Source: Rufibacter immobilis
Lineage (GTDB): Bacteria > Bacteroidota > Bacteroidia > Cytophagales > Hymenobacteraceae
Assembly: GCF_003721565.1 (NCBI RefSeq)
Contig: NZ_RJJE01000001.1
Span: 496,001-560,000, forward strand
DNA length: 64,000 nucleotides
Direction of reading: 5' to 3'
The stretch's first letter is position 1. The number at the start of each line of letters is the position of its first letter. Made by a program: the position numbers and the translations under genes. Shown here piece after piece: positions 9,840 to 19,640 of the stretch. The notes beneath the pieces were generated by a model that saw only the letters and a list, made by a program, of their open reading frames with translations, did not search any database and was not told where the DNA came from.

Positions 9840-9923
9840 TACCAGGAGCGGGAATCGAACCCGCACGACCTAATGGTCACAAGATTTTAAGTCTTGCGTG
9901 TCTACCAGTTCCACCATCCCGGC
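9840..9923 (-). tRNA. tRNA-Leu (anticodon TAA)
   Basis: On the minus strand the sequence begins GCCGGGATGG and contains the class II long variable arm. The T-arm reads GCGGGTTCGATTCCCGC. The anticodon stem-loop CAAGACTTAAAATCTTG gives anticodon TAA. The acceptor stem closes with TCCTGGT plus discriminator A. CCA is not encoded. Confidence 0.95.
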
Positions 9924-9961
9924 AACCTCACCTCCCGAAGGAAATGAATTAGGCAGATAAA

Positions 9962-9992
9962 CAAAAGACGTTACCGAGGCAACGTCTTTTGT
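9962..9992. terminator. Hairpin between the two tRNA genes
   Basis: CAAAAGACGTT and its complement AACGTCTTTTG surround a short loop. The run of T/A on each side suits termination of the tRNA-Gly transcript on the minus strand. Confidence 0.7.
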
Positions 9993-9996
9993 TTTG

Positions 9997-10069
9997 AGCG
10001 AAAGACGGGGTTCGAACCCGCGACCTCGACCTTGGCAAGGTCGCGCTCTACCAACTGAGCTACTTTCGC
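9997..10069 (-). tRNA. tRNA-Gly (anticodon GCC)
   Basis: On the minus strand: acceptor GCGAAAG/CTTTCGC, D-arm AGCTCAGTTGGTAGAGC, anticodon stem GACCT with loop TGCCA, and T-arm GCGGGTTCGAACCCCGT. The anticodon is GCC. The gene is 73 nt long and CCA is not encoded. Confidence 0.95.
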
Positions 10070-10219
10070 GTTTTAACTAACTCGCTGTTTGAATTAGTGA
10101 TACAAAGGTATACACAAAAATCTTAATGTCAAGCGCAGCCCTCAAAAAAAATTCACCAACTACAGCTTCTCCCTGAAAATCAGGAAGAAAAATTTCAAAT
10201 AATTTTGTGGCCCTATAGC

Positions 10220-10255
10220 GTTTAGAGGCTGTTTTTGGAAAAAGAGCCCCTAAAC
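10220..10255. repeat. 36-nt palindromic repeat
   Basis: GTTTAGAGGCTGTTTTT / AAAAAGAGCCCCTAAAC around GG. Two positions in the arms are unpaired or wobble; length and centre are exactly those of the family. Confidence 0.85.
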
Positions 10256-10556
10256 GGATACTCTTGGCACCACAGAGAAAGCGCCTCTCTTCAAAACATT
10301 GCCTAAAACAGTGATTTACCTCCGCTTTTTTATTAGGTATTAGACATGCTCCACCCTCTTTCTTGTCTGGCATGGCTTCCCGGCGGTAGCTTTCACAGCT
10401 TATTCTTCCACCTACAAGAGGTAGGAGCAAGCCTAGCTGCATAGCCTCCTCCCATTAGAAGCAGTCTTGCCCTAACAAAGTCTGCCCCATCACCAAGTTT
10501 ACAGATAAATTGAGCGGGCAGCCTTCATCCATATTCTGGTGGGGCTCTATTTGCAG

Positions 10557-10614
10557 CGAAGCCACCCGTTTAGGAGCCGTTTTTGGAAAAACAGCCCCTA
10601 AACGGGTGGCTTCG
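10557..10614. repeat. Extended palindromic repeat forming a long hairpin after mutS
   Basis: The 36-nt core (10568-10603) is flanked by CGAAGCCACCC on the left and GGGTGGCTTCG on the right, giving a stem of about 28 bp with one interior mismatch. It begins 35 nt beyond the mutS stop codon and is well placed to act as its terminator. The outer arms are specific to this copy, so the core has either inserted into, or become the tip of, a pre-existing hairpin. Confidence 0.85.
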
Positions 10615-10648
10615 GCTTACCTAAGAATTCAGGTTCCTGAGTGATAGA

Positions 10649-13285
10649 TTAAGCTTTTTGCCGTTTGCCGTCTACCAGCATCTTCAGTTCGTTGAGTTTG
10701 AGCAGCGCCTCTACCGGCGTAATGGTGTTGATGTCCAGTTTCTCAAACAATTCCTTAATGCGCACCAACTGCGGATCGTTGAGTTCAAACATGCTGAGCT
10801 GGTACGGCTGCTTGGGCAGAGTTTTGAGGGTTTCCTGCGGATCTTGGTGCGGGTGGCTGATTTTCTCCTGCTCCAGGTGGTGCATGATTTCATTGGCCCT
10901 AAGCACAATACTGTTGGGCATACCCGCCATCTGCGCCACCTGTATCCCGAAGCTGTGGGCACTGCCACCTTCCACCAGTTTGCGCATGAACAAGATTCTG
11001 CCGTTGCTTTCCTTCACGCTCACGTTAAAGTTGCGCACCCGCGGGAAATCCTCGGCCAATTGGTTCAGTTCATGGTAATGCGTCGCGAACAAGGTTTTAG
11101 CCCGGCCTTTAGGCGCGTTATGCAGGTGCTCCACAATGGCCCAGGCAATGGAAATGCCGTCATAGGTACTGGTGCCCCGGCCAATCTCATCCATGAGCAC
11201 CAGGCTGCGGTCAGAGAGGTTGTTCAGGATGCTGGCCGTTTCGGTCATCTCCACCATGAACGTACTCTCGCCGCGGCTCAGGTTGTCTGAAGCGCCCACC
11301 CGGGTGAAGATTTTGTCAATCACGCCCACCTGCGCCGCCTGCGCGGGCACAAAGCAGCCAATCTGCGCCATGAGCACAATTAAAGCCGTCTGCCGCAACA
11401 GGGCACTTTTACCGGCCATGTTTGGCCCCGTGATGATAATGATCTGCTGGTCGTCGTTGTCTAGCCTGATGTCATTGGGCACATAGCGCTCCCCCACCGG
11501 CAGTTGCTTTTCAATAACCGGATGGCGGCCTTGCGTGATATTGAGCACGGTGCTCTCGTCTACCTCGGGCTTCACGTAATTGTTCTGGGTGGCCAGCTGC
11601 GCGAAATTGGCCAGACAGTCCAGCATACCCAGGGCTTTGGCGTTCTGCTGAATCTGGGGCACAAACTCGGCGGCACTCAAGACCAGTTCATTGAAGATGC
11701 GCTGCTCAATCACGAACAGCCGGTCCTCGGCGTGCAGGATCTTTTCCTCGTAGGTTTTAAGCTCCTCGGTGATGTAGCGCTCGGCGTTCACCAGCGTCTG
11801 CTTTCTTATCCAGGAGCTGGGCACTTTGTCTTTGTGGGCGTGCGTCACCTCCAGGTAATAACCGAACACTTTGTTGTAGGCGATTTTCAGGCTGCTGATG
11901 CCCGTGTTCTGCACCTCGCGCTGCTGAATCTGCAACAGGTAATCTTTGCCCGAAAACGCAATGGCCCGCAGCTCGTCCAGTTCGGCATCAATACCGTTCT
12001 GCACCATGTTTCCCTGGTTGGTGAGTACCGGCGCATCGGGCTTCAGGACTTTCTGGATCTCATCTCTAATGCTCTCGCAGGGCAGCAGTTGATCGGCCAG
12101 CTTCTGCAGGGCGGGCACGCCGCTCACCGCCAATAGTTCTTTAATGGGTAGGGTAGCCTCCAGCGCCCGTGCCAACTGCAACAACTCTCTGGGGTTCACC
12201 CGGCGCACCGCCACCTTAGAGATGAGGCGCTCCAGGTCACTGATCTGTTTCAGGTAGTGGTGGATGTCATGCAACAGTTCTGGACGGGCCTGCAAAGCCT
12301 CCACGGTATCTAACCGCCGCCTGATCTGCGCTGCATCCTTTAACGGCAGCACCAGCCACTTGCGCAGCAACCGGCCGCCCATGGGCGTAATGGTGTTATC
12401 CAGCACGTCAATCAACGGCACACCCTCGGGGTGCTGCGGATAGATCAACTCCAGGTTGCGCACCGTGAAGCGGTCCAGCCACACGTACTTATCTTCCTCC
12501 AGGCGGCCCAGCGCCGTGATGTGGCGCAGGTCGTGGTGCTGGGTCTCGGCTAGATAGTGTAGGATGGCCCCGGCCGCCGTGATACCCTCCGTGAGCGCCT
12601 CCACCCCAAAGCCTTTGAGGGTTTTGGTATTGAACTGCTTGGTGAGCGCCTCCAGCGCGAAGTCATAGCTGTACACCCACTCATCCAGCGCATAATGGCA
12701 GAAATCATTGCCAAAAGTCTGGAAGAATGTTTCTTTTTTGCCTTTGCAGAAGAGCACCTCGGCGGGGCTGAAGTTCTGGAGCAACTTGGCGGCGTAGCCT
12801 GCATCACCCTGAGCCAGCAGGAATTCACCGGTAGAGGCATCCAGTAAGGCAATACCCACCAGTGGCCCTTTCCCGAAGTGAAGCGAGGCCAGGTAATTGT
12901 TCCGCTTCTGCTCCAACACCTGATCGTTGAAAGACACCCCCGGAGTTACCAGCTCCGTTACCCCCCGCTTCACAATGCCTTTCACGGTTTTGGGGTCTTC
13001 CAGCTGGTCGCAGATGGCTACGCGTTCACCGGCCCGCACCAGTTTGGGCAGATAGGTATCCAGCGAATGGTGCGGGAAACCGGCCAATGCTGTCTCTGCC
13101 GCCGAGCCGTTCCCCCGTTTGGTCAGCAGAATGCCCAGTATCTTGCTGGCTTTGATGGCATCTTCGCCAAAAGTCTCATAAAAGTCCCCTACCCTGAAGA
13201 GCAACAGCGCGCCCGGGTGTTTCGCCTTGATGGCATTGTATTGTTTCATCAGCGGCGTAGCGCTGAACTCTGCAGATTTGGCCAA
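10649..13285 (-). CDS. mutS: DNA mismatch repair protein MutS
   Basis: Recognises base mismatches and small loops and starts methyl-independent repair with MutL. The mismatch-reading Phe-X-Glu is in RVGDFYETF near residues 33-38. The ATPase domain has Walker A GPNMAGKS, Walker [14 protein letters not shown] and the ATHYHEL motif. I chose the TTG at 13283-13285, giving 878 residues beginning (M)[15 protein letters not shown], because [11 protein letters not shown] is a conserved N-terminal block and starting at the internal ATG (13247-13249) would remove it. A frame open up to an ATG at 13457-13459 runs through the 36-nt palindrome and is unlikely to be translated. Divergent from the RNA methyltransferase gene. 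Confidence 0.95.
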   Translation of the reverse strand: MAKSAEFSATPLMKQYNAIKAKHPGALLLFRVGDFYETFGEDAIKASKILGILLTKRGNGSAAETALAGFPHHSLDTYLPKLVRAGERVAICDQLEDPKTVKGIVKRGVTELVTPGVSFNDQVLEQKRNNYLASLHFGKGPLVGIALLDASTGEFLLAQGDAGYAAKLLQNFSPAEVLFCKGKKETFFQTFGNDFCHYALDEWVYSYDFALEALTKQFNTKTLKGFGVEALTEGITAAGAILHYLAETQHHDLRHITALGRLEEDKYVWLDRFTVRNLELIYPQHPEGVPLIDVLDNTITPMGGRLLRKWLVLPLKDAAQIRRRLDTVEALQARPELLHDIHHYLKQISDLERLISKVAVRRVNPRELLQLARALEATLPIKELLAVSGVPALQKLADQLLPCESIRDEIQKVLKPDAPVLTNQGNMVQNGIDAELDELRAIAFSGKDYLLQIQQREVQNTGISSLKIAYNKVFGYYLEVTHAHKDKVPSSWIRKQTLVNAERYITEELKTYEEKILHAEDRLFVIEQRIFNELVLSAAEFVPQIQQNAKALGMLDCLANFAQLATQNNYVKPEVDESTVLNITQGRHPVIEKQLPVGERYVPNDIRLDNDDQQIIIITGPNMAGKSALLRQTALIVLMAQIGCFVPAQAAQVGVIDKIFTRVGASDNLSRGESTFMVEMTETASILNNLSDRSLVLMDEIGRGTSTYDGISIAWAIVEHLHNAPKGRAKTLFATHYHELNQLAEDFPRVRNFNVSVKESNGRILFMRKLVEGGSAHSFGIQVAQMAGMPNSIVLRANEIMHHLEQEKISHPHQDPQETLKTLPKQPYQLSMFELNDPQLVRIKELFEKLDINTITPVEALLKLNELKMLVDGKRQKA

Positions 13286-13386
13286 AACTCTTGTGCTAAA
13301 AAGGTACTGTGCTGCGGCTCCAATGCTGGACTCAGGGTTATTTCCTGTTTCCGCAAGACCCACTTCTTTTGATCTCTCCTGTGTGC

Positions 13387-13422
13387 GTTTAGCGGCTCTT
13401 TTTTGAAAAACAGGCGCTAAAC
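13387..13422. repeat. 36-nt palindromic repeat between divergent mutS and methyltransferase genes
   Basis: GTTTAGCGGCTCTTTTTT on the left, right arm ending CAGGCGCTAAAC. Outer bases tgcg/cgca also pair. It is upstream of both neighbouring genes, so it is not at a gene end. Confidence 0.85.
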
Positions 13423-13443
13423 GCATCTGTCCCTGCTTTGTGT

Positions 13444-13451
13444 TACCTTTG
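13444..13451 (+). promoter_or_regulatory. Bacteroidota-type -7 element upstream of the RNA methyltransferase
   Basis: TACCTTTG matches TAnnTTTG and lies 34 nt before the ATG at 13486. No good TTG box is found at the standard 19-nt distance, so the call rests on the -7 box alone. Confidence 0.5.
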
Positions 13452-13485
13452 CGTCTCATCCGGCCTGGCCGAAAATGAATAAGAT

Positions 13486-14013
13486 ATGCGTAAGTTAAGC
13501 ATGGACGAACTCCAACGTGACTCGGTGGAGGACTTCAAAAATAAGCAAAAAAATCCGTTGGTTTTGGTGCTGGATAATGTGCGGAGCCTGCACAACGTGG
13601 GCTCGGCGTTCAGGACCGGAGATGCCTTTGCCGTGGAGAAAATCTATCTGTGCGGGATTACCGGCACGCCGCCCAACAAAGAAATCCACAAAACTGCCTT
13701 GGGCGCCACAGAATCTGTGGATTGGGTACACGTGCCCACTACGCTGGAGGCTGTGGAAGGACTAAAGCAACAGGGTTATCAGGTATGGGCTGTGGAGCAG
13801 GCCCAGAACAGCACGTCTTTAGCTGATTTCAAGCCGCATGTAGATGCTAAATATGCCTTCGTGTTTGGGAATGAGGTGTTTGGCGTGGAAGAGGAAGTCA
13901 TTGAGCAGGCAACCGGTGTGCTGGAGATTCCGCAGTTTGGGACCAAACACTCCCTCAATGTGAGCGTGACGGTGGGCGTGGTGGTATGGGATTTCCTGAG
14001 CAAAAGGCAGTAA
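13486..14013 (+). CDS. TrmH/SpoU-family RNA ribose methyltransferase
   Basis: A 175-residue SPOUT-fold enzyme that transfers a methyl group from S-adenosylmethionine to a ribose 2'-OH of tRNA or rRNA. All three SpoU motifs are visible: motif 1 [19 protein letters not shown] (residues about 30-48), motif 2 [14 protein letters not shown] (about 126-139) and motif 3 [18 protein letters not shown] (about 149-166), which form the trefoil knot. There is no substrate-binding extension, so it is of the short TrmH type; the target nucleotide cannot be read from sequence. It is divergent from mutS and ends at a strong hairpin terminator shared with the convergent gene. Confidence 0.9.
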   Translation: MRKLSMDELQRDSVEDFKNKQKNPLVLVLDNVRSLHNVGSAFRTGDAFAVEKIYLCGITGTPPNKEIHKTALGATESVDWVHVPTTLEAVEGLKQQGYQVWAVEQAQNSTSLADFKPHVDAKYAFVFGNEVFGVEEEVIEQATGVLEIPQFGTKHSLNVSVTVGVVVWDFLSKRQ

Positions 14014-14062
14014 CTTATTGTCAAGCTCAAGCGCTCCCTTATTTTTTGGATTCCAGAATGTG

Positions 14063-14110
14063 TATAAAAAGAGTCGGCCCACTCAGAGGAGTGGGCCGAC
14101 TCTTTTTATA
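14063..14110. terminator. Bidirectional terminator between convergent genes
   Basis: Stem AAAAAGAGTCGGCCCACTC with its full complement and a short loop, flanked by A- and T-runs. It serves the methyltransferase gene on the plus strand and the secreted-protein gene on the minus strand. Confidence 0.9.
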
Positions 14111-14126
14111 TGGAATTTAACGCTGC

Positions 14127-14522
14127 TTATTTCTTGCTGCCTTTGGTTACTTCCTGTACCATAGACAGGAAATTTCCTTCTGGCTTAGCCTTGAATTCTG
14201 CATACGCAGTAGCCTGGCGAGTGTTCAGGATTTTGTACAGGTCACCCTCAAAGCTGCTTTCAATTTCTTTCAGGCGAGCGTCAAGCATCTCGGCGTCATT
14301 GCTGTACATTTTTGCTACCTCAGCGGCCTTAGCTAAACGCTTTTGGTTCAGGGCTCTTAATTGAATGTACTCATTCTCGTTTAAACCCATTGACTGCACC
14401 ATGAGGCGAGTTACTGAATTACAGGTTTTCTCCAGCGCTTTGTTCAAGGCGGGGGTGTCTTGCGCCATGGCATTAACCGCTAGAGCAAATAAAAGACAGA
14501 GGGTGAGGGTAAAATTTTTCAT
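14127..14522 (-). CDS. Small secreted protein of unknown function
   Basis: 131 residues with a clear signal peptide (MKNFTLTLCLLFALAVNAMA, cut before QDTPAL). The mature part is predicted to be mostly alpha-helical, with repeated charged heptad-like segments such as LNQKRLAKAAEVAKMYSND and LDARLKEIESSFEGDLYKIL. The closing part, LNTRQATAYAEFKAKPEG, resembles small periplasmic helical proteins that follow the CpxP/Spy plan (phrases like L.. RQ...Y), but no diagnostic motif is present. It follows the TPR gene by 93 nt in the same orientation and may be co-transcribed with it. Function unknown. Confidence 0.75.
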   Translation of the reverse strand: MKNFTLTLCLLFALAVNAMAQDTPALNKALEKTCNSVTRLMVQSMGLNENEYIQLRALNQKRLAKAAEVAKMYSNDAEMLDARLKEIESSFEGDLYKILNTRQATAYAEFKAKPEGNFLSMVQEVTKGSKK

Positions 14523-14615
14523 GATGTGGACAGTTTGTTAATTTCGGATTAGATAAGGTTTATAATGGTGAGGGCGTAGCATATGGGGCTACAGGAAAGG
14601 GTATATTCTTTGGGT

Positions 14616-15239
14616 TTAGCGTCTGGCAAAGCGTCTCCCCAGCTGGTCATTTGCGCTGGCTAAGGCATTTTGGGCGTCTTTATGATCTGGATGGTAAGCA
14701 AGGAAAGCTTTCAAATCTGACACGGCGCCTTCCAGTTGGTTCAGGTCCATTTTCACGATGGCGCGGTTGAACAACGCTTTGGAATGCTCAGGCTTTTCAG
14801 TTACTACTTCGTCCAGATCGCGCATGGCCCCGAAGAGATCGTCCAGAAAGTATTTGGCGGCGGCTCTTCCATATTGTGCTTCCGGTGATGAGGCTTTCTC
14901 CAGCACCGCATCAAAGTCTTTGAGAGCTTCTTTATAAGCCCCAATTTCCAGAAAGGCGTTTCCCCTACCAATCAGGATACTCGTTTTATCTTCGGGAGAA
15001 AGCTCTTCAGCGGCTGAATAGTCCTTGATGGCCCCATACAGATCGCCAAGCTCCATTCTGGCAGCTGCTCGGGTTACGTAGGCCTGTACATTTTTAGGCT
15101 CTTTCTTCAGGAGCTGAGACATCTCCTTGATCTTCTGCTTAGAGGCAGAAACCAATGGCATATCTTCTGTGAAAGCAGACACTTGCAAAGAGGCACCTAT
15201 CAAGCATAATACAACTAGAATCAACCTTGCCACTTGCAT
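14616..15239 (-). CDS. Secreted tetratricopeptide-repeat protein
   Basis: 207 residues beginning with a signal peptide (MQVARLILVVLCLIGASLQVSA). It then carries about five TPR units of 34 residues: AYVTRAAARMELGDLYGAIKDY, ILIGRGNAFLEIGAYKEALKDF, AQYGRAAAKYFLDDLFGAMRDL, ALFNRAIVKMDLNQLEGAVSDL and a final partial unit. Such repeats form a protein-binding superhelix, here presumably in the periplasm. There is no catalytic domain. It heads a probable two-gene unit with the small secreted protein. Upstream lies the longest gene-free, AT-rich stretch of the window. Confidence 0.85.
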   Translation of the reverse strand: MQVARLILVVLCLIGASLQVSAFTEDMPLVSASKQKIKEMSQLLKKEPKNVQAYVTRAAARMELGDLYGAIKDYSAAEELSPEDKTSILIGRGNAFLEIGAYKEALKDFDAVLEKASSPEAQYGRAAAKYFLDDLFGAMRDLDEVVTEKPEHSKALFNRAIVKMDLNQLEGAVSDLKAFLAYHPDHKDAQNALASANDQLGRRFARR

Positions 15240-16154
15240 CTTTTTTGTTTTTAATTTTAATATAAAATGAATGTCTTTAATTTTTAACGTGAGTAGTCCC
15301 TGTTGCGGATCTCCACAAGCGCTAAATATTTCAATTGTTTAAAAGAATGTGACAAATATATTAAAACAATCAGAACGAAAGCAAGAAGCAGTAGTAAAAA
15401 ATATATAAAAAAATTTCTAAAACAAAAAAAAGCCTGTTTTTAGGCTGTATACGAAGGTTTTTATAGCTAACTTTTTCTTATAATTTCTCATTACAAGCTT
15501 CTTCCAACAACAACTTGCCTTTATCTAAGCTTAAAATTCTTCTTAAAAAGTAATATTATCAATCTGCCCCTAGATAAGTCAAACCAGAATAGGTTTATTC
15601 TTACTTATAACTATCCTCATCTAAGCCAGTCTGTTTTCAAAGTAGATTTTATTTTTGAGCACTAAGAAACGAATCCATTGAGCAACAGAGTACTCAGATG
15701 ACAAAGCGAGGGAGGTGCTAAGAATTAAGGTAATGAAGTAGGCACAAGCAATCCTGCACTATCCAAAGTTGCCGCTGGTCAACCTTTCCACAACTGAGGC
15801 ACTAAAGCCAATCCCTTAGCTTCACTCAGTCTGAGAACTATGGAAGGAGGAGATCTAGTCAGTTTTGCCCATATTTCAGAAAAAGCCTCGCTAAACGCGA
15901 TTCAGGAGATGGGCAATTAGAAAGCTCAACCAAGCTGCATCATGAAACACAACTCATAAAATCTGGCATAGTTTAACTGTTACCTTCCTGAGGAAGCTAT
16001 ACCTTGGCACCTTTCTGCTCAACTAACAGGAGTTCCGCTATTTTTTAAAGAAACTGTTGGAAAGCAGCAGGCCGCAGATGCTTGGGAATAGGAGAATCTT
16101 ACTTCATGCCTACAACTCTATACTCATTTGTAGCGCCACTACTGACAAAGCCTT
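15240..16154. other. AT-rich gene-free stretch, about 0.9 kb
   Basis: No open frame of useful length or domain content on either strand. The first 350 nt are strongly A/T-rich with several A-runs. A decayed palindromic repeat lies at 15862-15896. I see no tRNA, tmRNA or riboswitch-like fold, but a small RNA cannot be excluded by eye. Confidence 0.5.
15862..15896. repeat. Decayed copy of the 36-nt palindrome (35 nt)
   Basis: GTTTTGCCCATATTTC on the left and AGAAAAAGCCTCGCTAAAC on the right. The right arm is well conserved and the left arm is degenerate. It sits in a non-coding stretch away from any gene end. Confidence 0.6.
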
Positions 16155-16202
16155 AAACATAAAAAGCCCTGGCTCCCATGGGAGCCAGGGCTTTTTATGT
16201 TT
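16155..16202. terminator. Perfect 48-nt palindromic terminator
   Basis: Both arms read AAACATAAAAAGCCCTGGCT plus CCCA and their exact complement, with T- and A-runs at both ends. It terminates the minus-strand gene at 16229 and may also stop rightward transcription. Confidence 0.85.
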
Positions 16203-16228
16203 GGCAGAATCTTGGTTACACCATGTAC

Positions 16229-16888
16229 TTATATAAAGTTGGCTACCTGCTCCCGGAAATTCGATTTAGCCGAAGAGCGTTTGCTGTTTCTTTGGTCACG
16301 GATGCTTTCCAGCGCCTGCATGGCCTTCGGATCACCAGACACATAGTTGATGGTCAAGTGGAACGCCTGGCTCAACTCAATTCGGTTGCGGTCTAGGTCA
16401 CACACGGGCAACTCTGCTTCCAGGTCGGCCAGTGTCATGCCTTCTGCATACAGATCATACTTCTCCAGCACCTTCTCCGCAAAAGCTTTGTATTGATCTT
16501 GCGTAGGTCTTCTGATAATGGTCTGACCCAGAATAAAGTGACCATCAATAAAATGGAGACACTGTGTTACACGTACAGAACCAATTGAAGAGTTGTAGAA
16601 CAGAATCTCATGTCCATCTACCTCCATGCCTTTGTGCGCATGCAGGTTAGGCTTGCCTAAAATTTGTCTTGCTTCCTTCACAGAAGCCCCAAACTCTACT
16701 CCTCTGAAATTGATGGTAGCGCTGGTGTTAGAGATCACCCCCTTTTTGGGAGCAACAATGTTCAGCAAACTTACTATGGTGCGGGGGTAATTGGTCTTAT
16801 CGAAATACTCCTCTTTCGTTAAGGAGTGTGTCTCGTACCCCTTTTTAGATTTTGCCGATGAAGATTTCTGCCACAATAAACCAAACAT
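16229..16888 (-). CDS. Uncharacterised protein, 219 residues
   Basis: Starts at the ATG at 16886-16888. There is no signal peptide. The N-terminal 30 residues are lysine/serine-rich (SSAKSKKGYETHSLTKEEYF) and the rest looks like a globular mixed alpha/beta domain. The middle contains INFRGVEFGASVKEARQILG, a phrase reminiscent of proteins in which a beta-hairpin leads into a short helix, then EILFYNSSIGSVRVTQCLHF and ILGQTIIRRPTQDQYKAF. I recognise no family. It ends in a strong terminator and stands alone between two long gene-free stretches, so context gives no functional hint. The stable length, good composition and terminator support a real gene. Confidence 0.7.
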   Translation of the reverse strand: MFGLLWQKSSSAKSKKGYETHSLTKEEYFDKTNYPRTIVSLLNIVAPKKGVISNTSATINFRGVEFGASVKEARQILGKPNLHAHKGMEVDGHEILFYNSSIGSVRVTQCLHFIDGHFILGQTIIRRPTQDQYKAFAEKVLEKYDLYAEGMTLADLEAELPVCDLDRNRIELSQAFHLTINYVSGDPKAMQALESIRDQRNSKRSSAKSNFREQVANFI

Positions 16889-17674
16889 TTCTATTCCTTA
16901 GTTAAAATTCTGTATGTTAAGACGTTTCTTCTATTTCTAAGCTGTTTTCAAACGCTTCTGCAACCATTCCTAGCCACTGCGTCTATTCTATTTCTTAAGC
17001 TATTTACCAAGGCTATTTTATTCTTCAAAGAGATTCTACGAAGATTATAACAAGTTCTTTATTTCATGTAAAACCAAAAAATACAAAATCAGTAGTAGTG
17101 CAAATATTAGCAGGCATTATACTAAAATGTTAATATTCCCCGTTGCTCTATCTTCATTCCTCCTGCTAAGTCTTTAGCTGCCACACTACCGTTTATATCT
17201 CTTGCCAAAAGCTTTTACACCCCCTCTATAATCCTAAGACAAACTTACTTTAGTCCAAGTTACACAAAAGAAATAAGGCTCACTTGCCAATAGCTCTCCT
17301 GCTAGCAAAGGAGCGGCTCAAGTTTATTTCTTCGGGCCTTTTCATCCATAGCTTATTAGAAAGCAGTAGAACTCAAGGGCACCTGCCTCTACTTTGCCTC
17401 TTCAACTCAAACGGCTTCTCACCTAGCACTAAAGCCACGTCTTTCACAGACCTTCCTTTTATACAATAGTCAAAACCGCAGATAATGATAGCTGCGCCGG
17501 GGCTAGTTCCTACACGTATTCCCGTCCAAAGACCCCACGGAGCACGTGGCACCCAGACCACATCCTTTCAAAAGCAGAAGTGATGGCATTGCTTCTTTCT
17601 CCAGACTCCATATTAATTCTGCACAAAAAAGCGTTCTGCCCTGCACGTCCTTCTTCAAGGCTCCGGCCCTTTCT

Positions 17675-17710
17675 GTTTAGCGGCTCTTTTTTGAAAAAAC
17701 GGCCCTAACC
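17675..17710. repeat. 36-nt palindromic repeat, right arm degenerate
   Basis: GTTTAGCGGCTCTTTTTT on the left and AAAAAACGGCCCTAACC on the right. The outer right arm has changed from AAAC to AACC. Confidence 0.75.
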
Positions 17711-17756
17711 GAGAAGGATACATCTACTGCGTTCGGTGCTGCTCTCTCCCCTAGTT

Positions 17757-17792
17757 GTTTTAGGGCTTATTTTGGAAAAAGAGCCGTTAAAC
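17757..17792. repeat. 36-nt palindromic repeat upstream of aspS
   Basis: GTTTTAGGGCTTATTTTGG on the left and AAAAAGAGCCGTTAAAC on the right. It lies 28 nt before the aspS -7 box, so it is in promoter-proximal DNA. Confidence 0.75.
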
Positions 17793-17820
17793 GCATTTCA
17801 ACAACTCCCAAAACAATCCT

Positions 17821-17828
17821 TACCTTTG
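17821..17828 (+). promoter_or_regulatory. Bacteroidota-type -7 element upstream of aspS
   Basis: TACCTTTG fits TAnnTTTG, 27 nt before the ATG. The A-rich leader (TTTCTAAAGAACAGACACA) lacks a Shine-Dalgarno sequence, as usual in this phylum. No clear TTG is found 19 nt upstream. Confidence 0.55.
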
Positions 17829-17855
17829 CAGCTTAGTTTCTAAAGAACAGACACA

Positions 17856-19610
17856 ATGCTTCGTTCACACACCTGCGGCGAATTACGCCTGGAGAATGTT
17901 GGTCAGGAAGTGAACCTGACCGGATGGGTACAGAAATCCCGCGACAAAGGCGGCATGCTTTGGATTGACCTGCGCGACCGCTACGGCATTACGCAGCTAA
18001 GCCTGGAGGAAGGCGTTTCTGAGGCCTCGGTTCTGACCACCGCCCGCACGCTGGGCCGCGAGTACGTGGTAAAAGCCACCGGCACCGTGATTGAGCGTAT
18101 TTCTAAGAATGACAAAATCGCCACCGGCGACATTGAGATAAAAGTAACTGCGCTGGAAATCCTGAACCCCGCCAAACTGCCTCCCTTCCTCATTGAGGAC
18201 GACACCGACGGCGGCGACGACCTGCGCATGAAGTACCGTTACCTGGACCTTCGCCGCTCGCCCGTGCGCAAAAGCCTGGAGCTGCGCCACCGCATGGGCC
18301 AGCAAACCCGCGCGTACTTAGACGGCCAGGGCTTTATTGAGGTAGAAACGCCGGTCTTGATTAAATCCACCCCCGAGGGAGCCCGCGACTTTGTGGTGCC
18401 CAGCCGCATGAACCCCGGCGAGTTCTACGCCCTGCCGCAGTCACCGCAAACGTTCAAGCAGCTCTTGATGGTGTCTGGCTTTGACAAGTACTTCCAGATT
18501 GTGAAGTGCTTCCGGGACGAAGACCTCCGCGCCGACCGTCAGCCCGAGTTCACCCAGATTGACTGCGAGATGTCTTTCGTGACGCAGGAAGACATCCTGA
18601 ACACCTTTGAAGGTTTAGTGAAGCACCTGTTCAAGACCGTGAAAGGCATTGAATTGGGAGATTTCCCGCGCATGACCTACGCTGATGCCATGCGCCTCTA
18701 CGGCTCAGACAAACCAGACACCCGTTTTGCCATGCAATTTGTGGAGCTGAATGACCTGGTAAAGAACAAAGGTTTCAAAGTGTTTGATGATGCCGAGCTA
18801 GTGGTGGGCATTAACGCCAGCGGCAGCGCCCATTTCACCCGCAAGCAACTGGATGAGCTGACTGATTTTGTAAAGCGTCCGCAAGTTGGAGCCACCGGTT
18901 TGGTGTATGCTCGCGTGCAGGAAGACGGCAGCGTGAAATCAAGCGTTGACAAATTCTACTCTCCAGAAGATTTAGCGCAATGGGCCCAGGCTTTTGACGC
19001 GAAGCCCGGTGACTTACTGCTGATCTTAGCCGGCTTCGCCGATAAAACCCGTAAAGCTTTAAATGAACTGCGTCTGGAGATGGGCAGTCGTTTAGGCCTG
19101 CGTGACAAAGACACGTTCTCCACCCTATGGGTACTGGACTTCCCGCTCCTGGAGTGGGACGAGGATAGCAACCGCTACCACGCCATGCACCACCCGTTCA
19201 CCTCGCCCAAGCCCGAGGACATGGACCTGATTGACACCAACCCCGGCGCCGTGCGTGCCAATGCCTATGACATGGTGATCAACGGTGTGGAAGTGGGTGG
19301 TGGCTCCATCCGGATCCATGACCGGGGCGTGCAAAGCCGCATGTTTAACCTGTTGGGCTTCACGCCCGAGGAAGCGCAGGCGCAGTTCGGGTTCCTGCTG
19401 GATGCCTTTGAGTACGGTGCGCCTCCGCACGGGGGTATCGCCTTCGGGTTTGACCGTCTGTGCTCGCTCTTTGGCGGGGCAGATTCTATCCGCGACTTCA
19501 TTGCGTTCCCAAAAAACAACTCGGGCCGTGATGTCATGATTGATGCTCCTTCCCCTATCGTGCAAGCGCAGTTAGATGAACTGCAGATTGACGTGAGATT
19601 ACGCGGATAG
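17856..19610 (+). CDS. aspS: Aspartate--tRNA ligase
   Basis: Charges tRNA-Asp with aspartate in the cytoplasm. At 584 residues it has the bacterial-type AspRS architecture. The N-terminal OB-fold anticodon-binding domain (about 1-110) includes [20 protein letters not shown]. The class II catalytic core has motif 2 [18 protein letters not shown], and the bacterial GAD insertion domain lies around residues 285-410. Motif 3 is [16 protein letters not shown] near the C-terminus. Without genomic context I cannot tell a discriminating enzyme from one that also charges tRNA-Asn; gatA elsewhere in this window shows that the cell has an amidotransferase system. Monocistronic, with its own promoter box and terminator. 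Confidence 0.97.
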   Translation: MLRSHTCGELRLENVGQEVNLTGWVQKSRDKGGMLWIDLRDRYGITQLSLEEGVSEASVLTTARTLGREYVVKATGTVIERISKNDKIATGDIEIKVTALEILNPAKLPPFLIEDDTDGGDDLRMKYRYLDLRRSPVRKSLELRHRMGQQTRAYLDGQGFIEVETPVLIKSTPEGARDFVVPSRMNPGEFYALPQSPQTFKQLLMVSGFDKYFQIVKCFRDEDLRADRQPEFTQIDCEMSFVTQEDILNTFEGLVKHLFKTVKGIELGDFPRMTYADAMRLYGSDKPDTRFAMQFVELNDLVKNKGFKVFDDAELVVGINASGSAHFTRKQLDELTDFVKRPQVGATGLVYARVQEDGSVKSSVDKFYSPEDLAQWAQAFDAKPGDLLLILAGFADKTRKALNELRLEMGSRLGLRDKDTFSTLWVLDFPLLEWDEDSNRYHAMHHPFTSPKPEDMDLIDTNPGAVRANAYDMVINGVEVGGGSIRIHDRGVQSRMFNLLGFTPEEAQAQFGFLLDAFEYGAPPHGGIAFGFDRLCSLFGGADSIRDFIAFPKNNSGRDVMIDAPSPIVQAQLDELQIDVRLRG

Positions 19611-19640
19611 TTATTCGTTATTAGTTGTTCGTTCTTAGTT

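Larger units (their letters stand above)
10070..10648. other. Gene-free stretch between tRNA-Gly and mutS
   Basis: Contains two copies of the 36-nt palindrome (10220-10255 and 10568-10603) but no convincing gene. An open frame on the minus strand reads straight through the first palindrome, which argues against it being protein-coding. Confidence 0.6.
16889..17855. other. Gene-free stretch upstream of aspS, about 1 kb
   Basis: No convincing gene. The first 350 nt are AT-rich, and the last 200 nt hold two copies of the 36-nt palindrome and the aspS promoter box. Short open frames at 17284-17469 (plus) and 17373-17561 (minus) have no recognisable content. Confidence 0.5.

Noticed and set aside
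10077-10442. 121-codon open frame on the minus strand before mutS
   Set aside because: It translates straight through a palindromic repeat and has no recognisable content; treated as chance.
17284-17561. Short open frames on both strands upstream of aspS
   Set aside because: No signal peptide, domain or neighbour support; overlapping frames in non-coding DNA.
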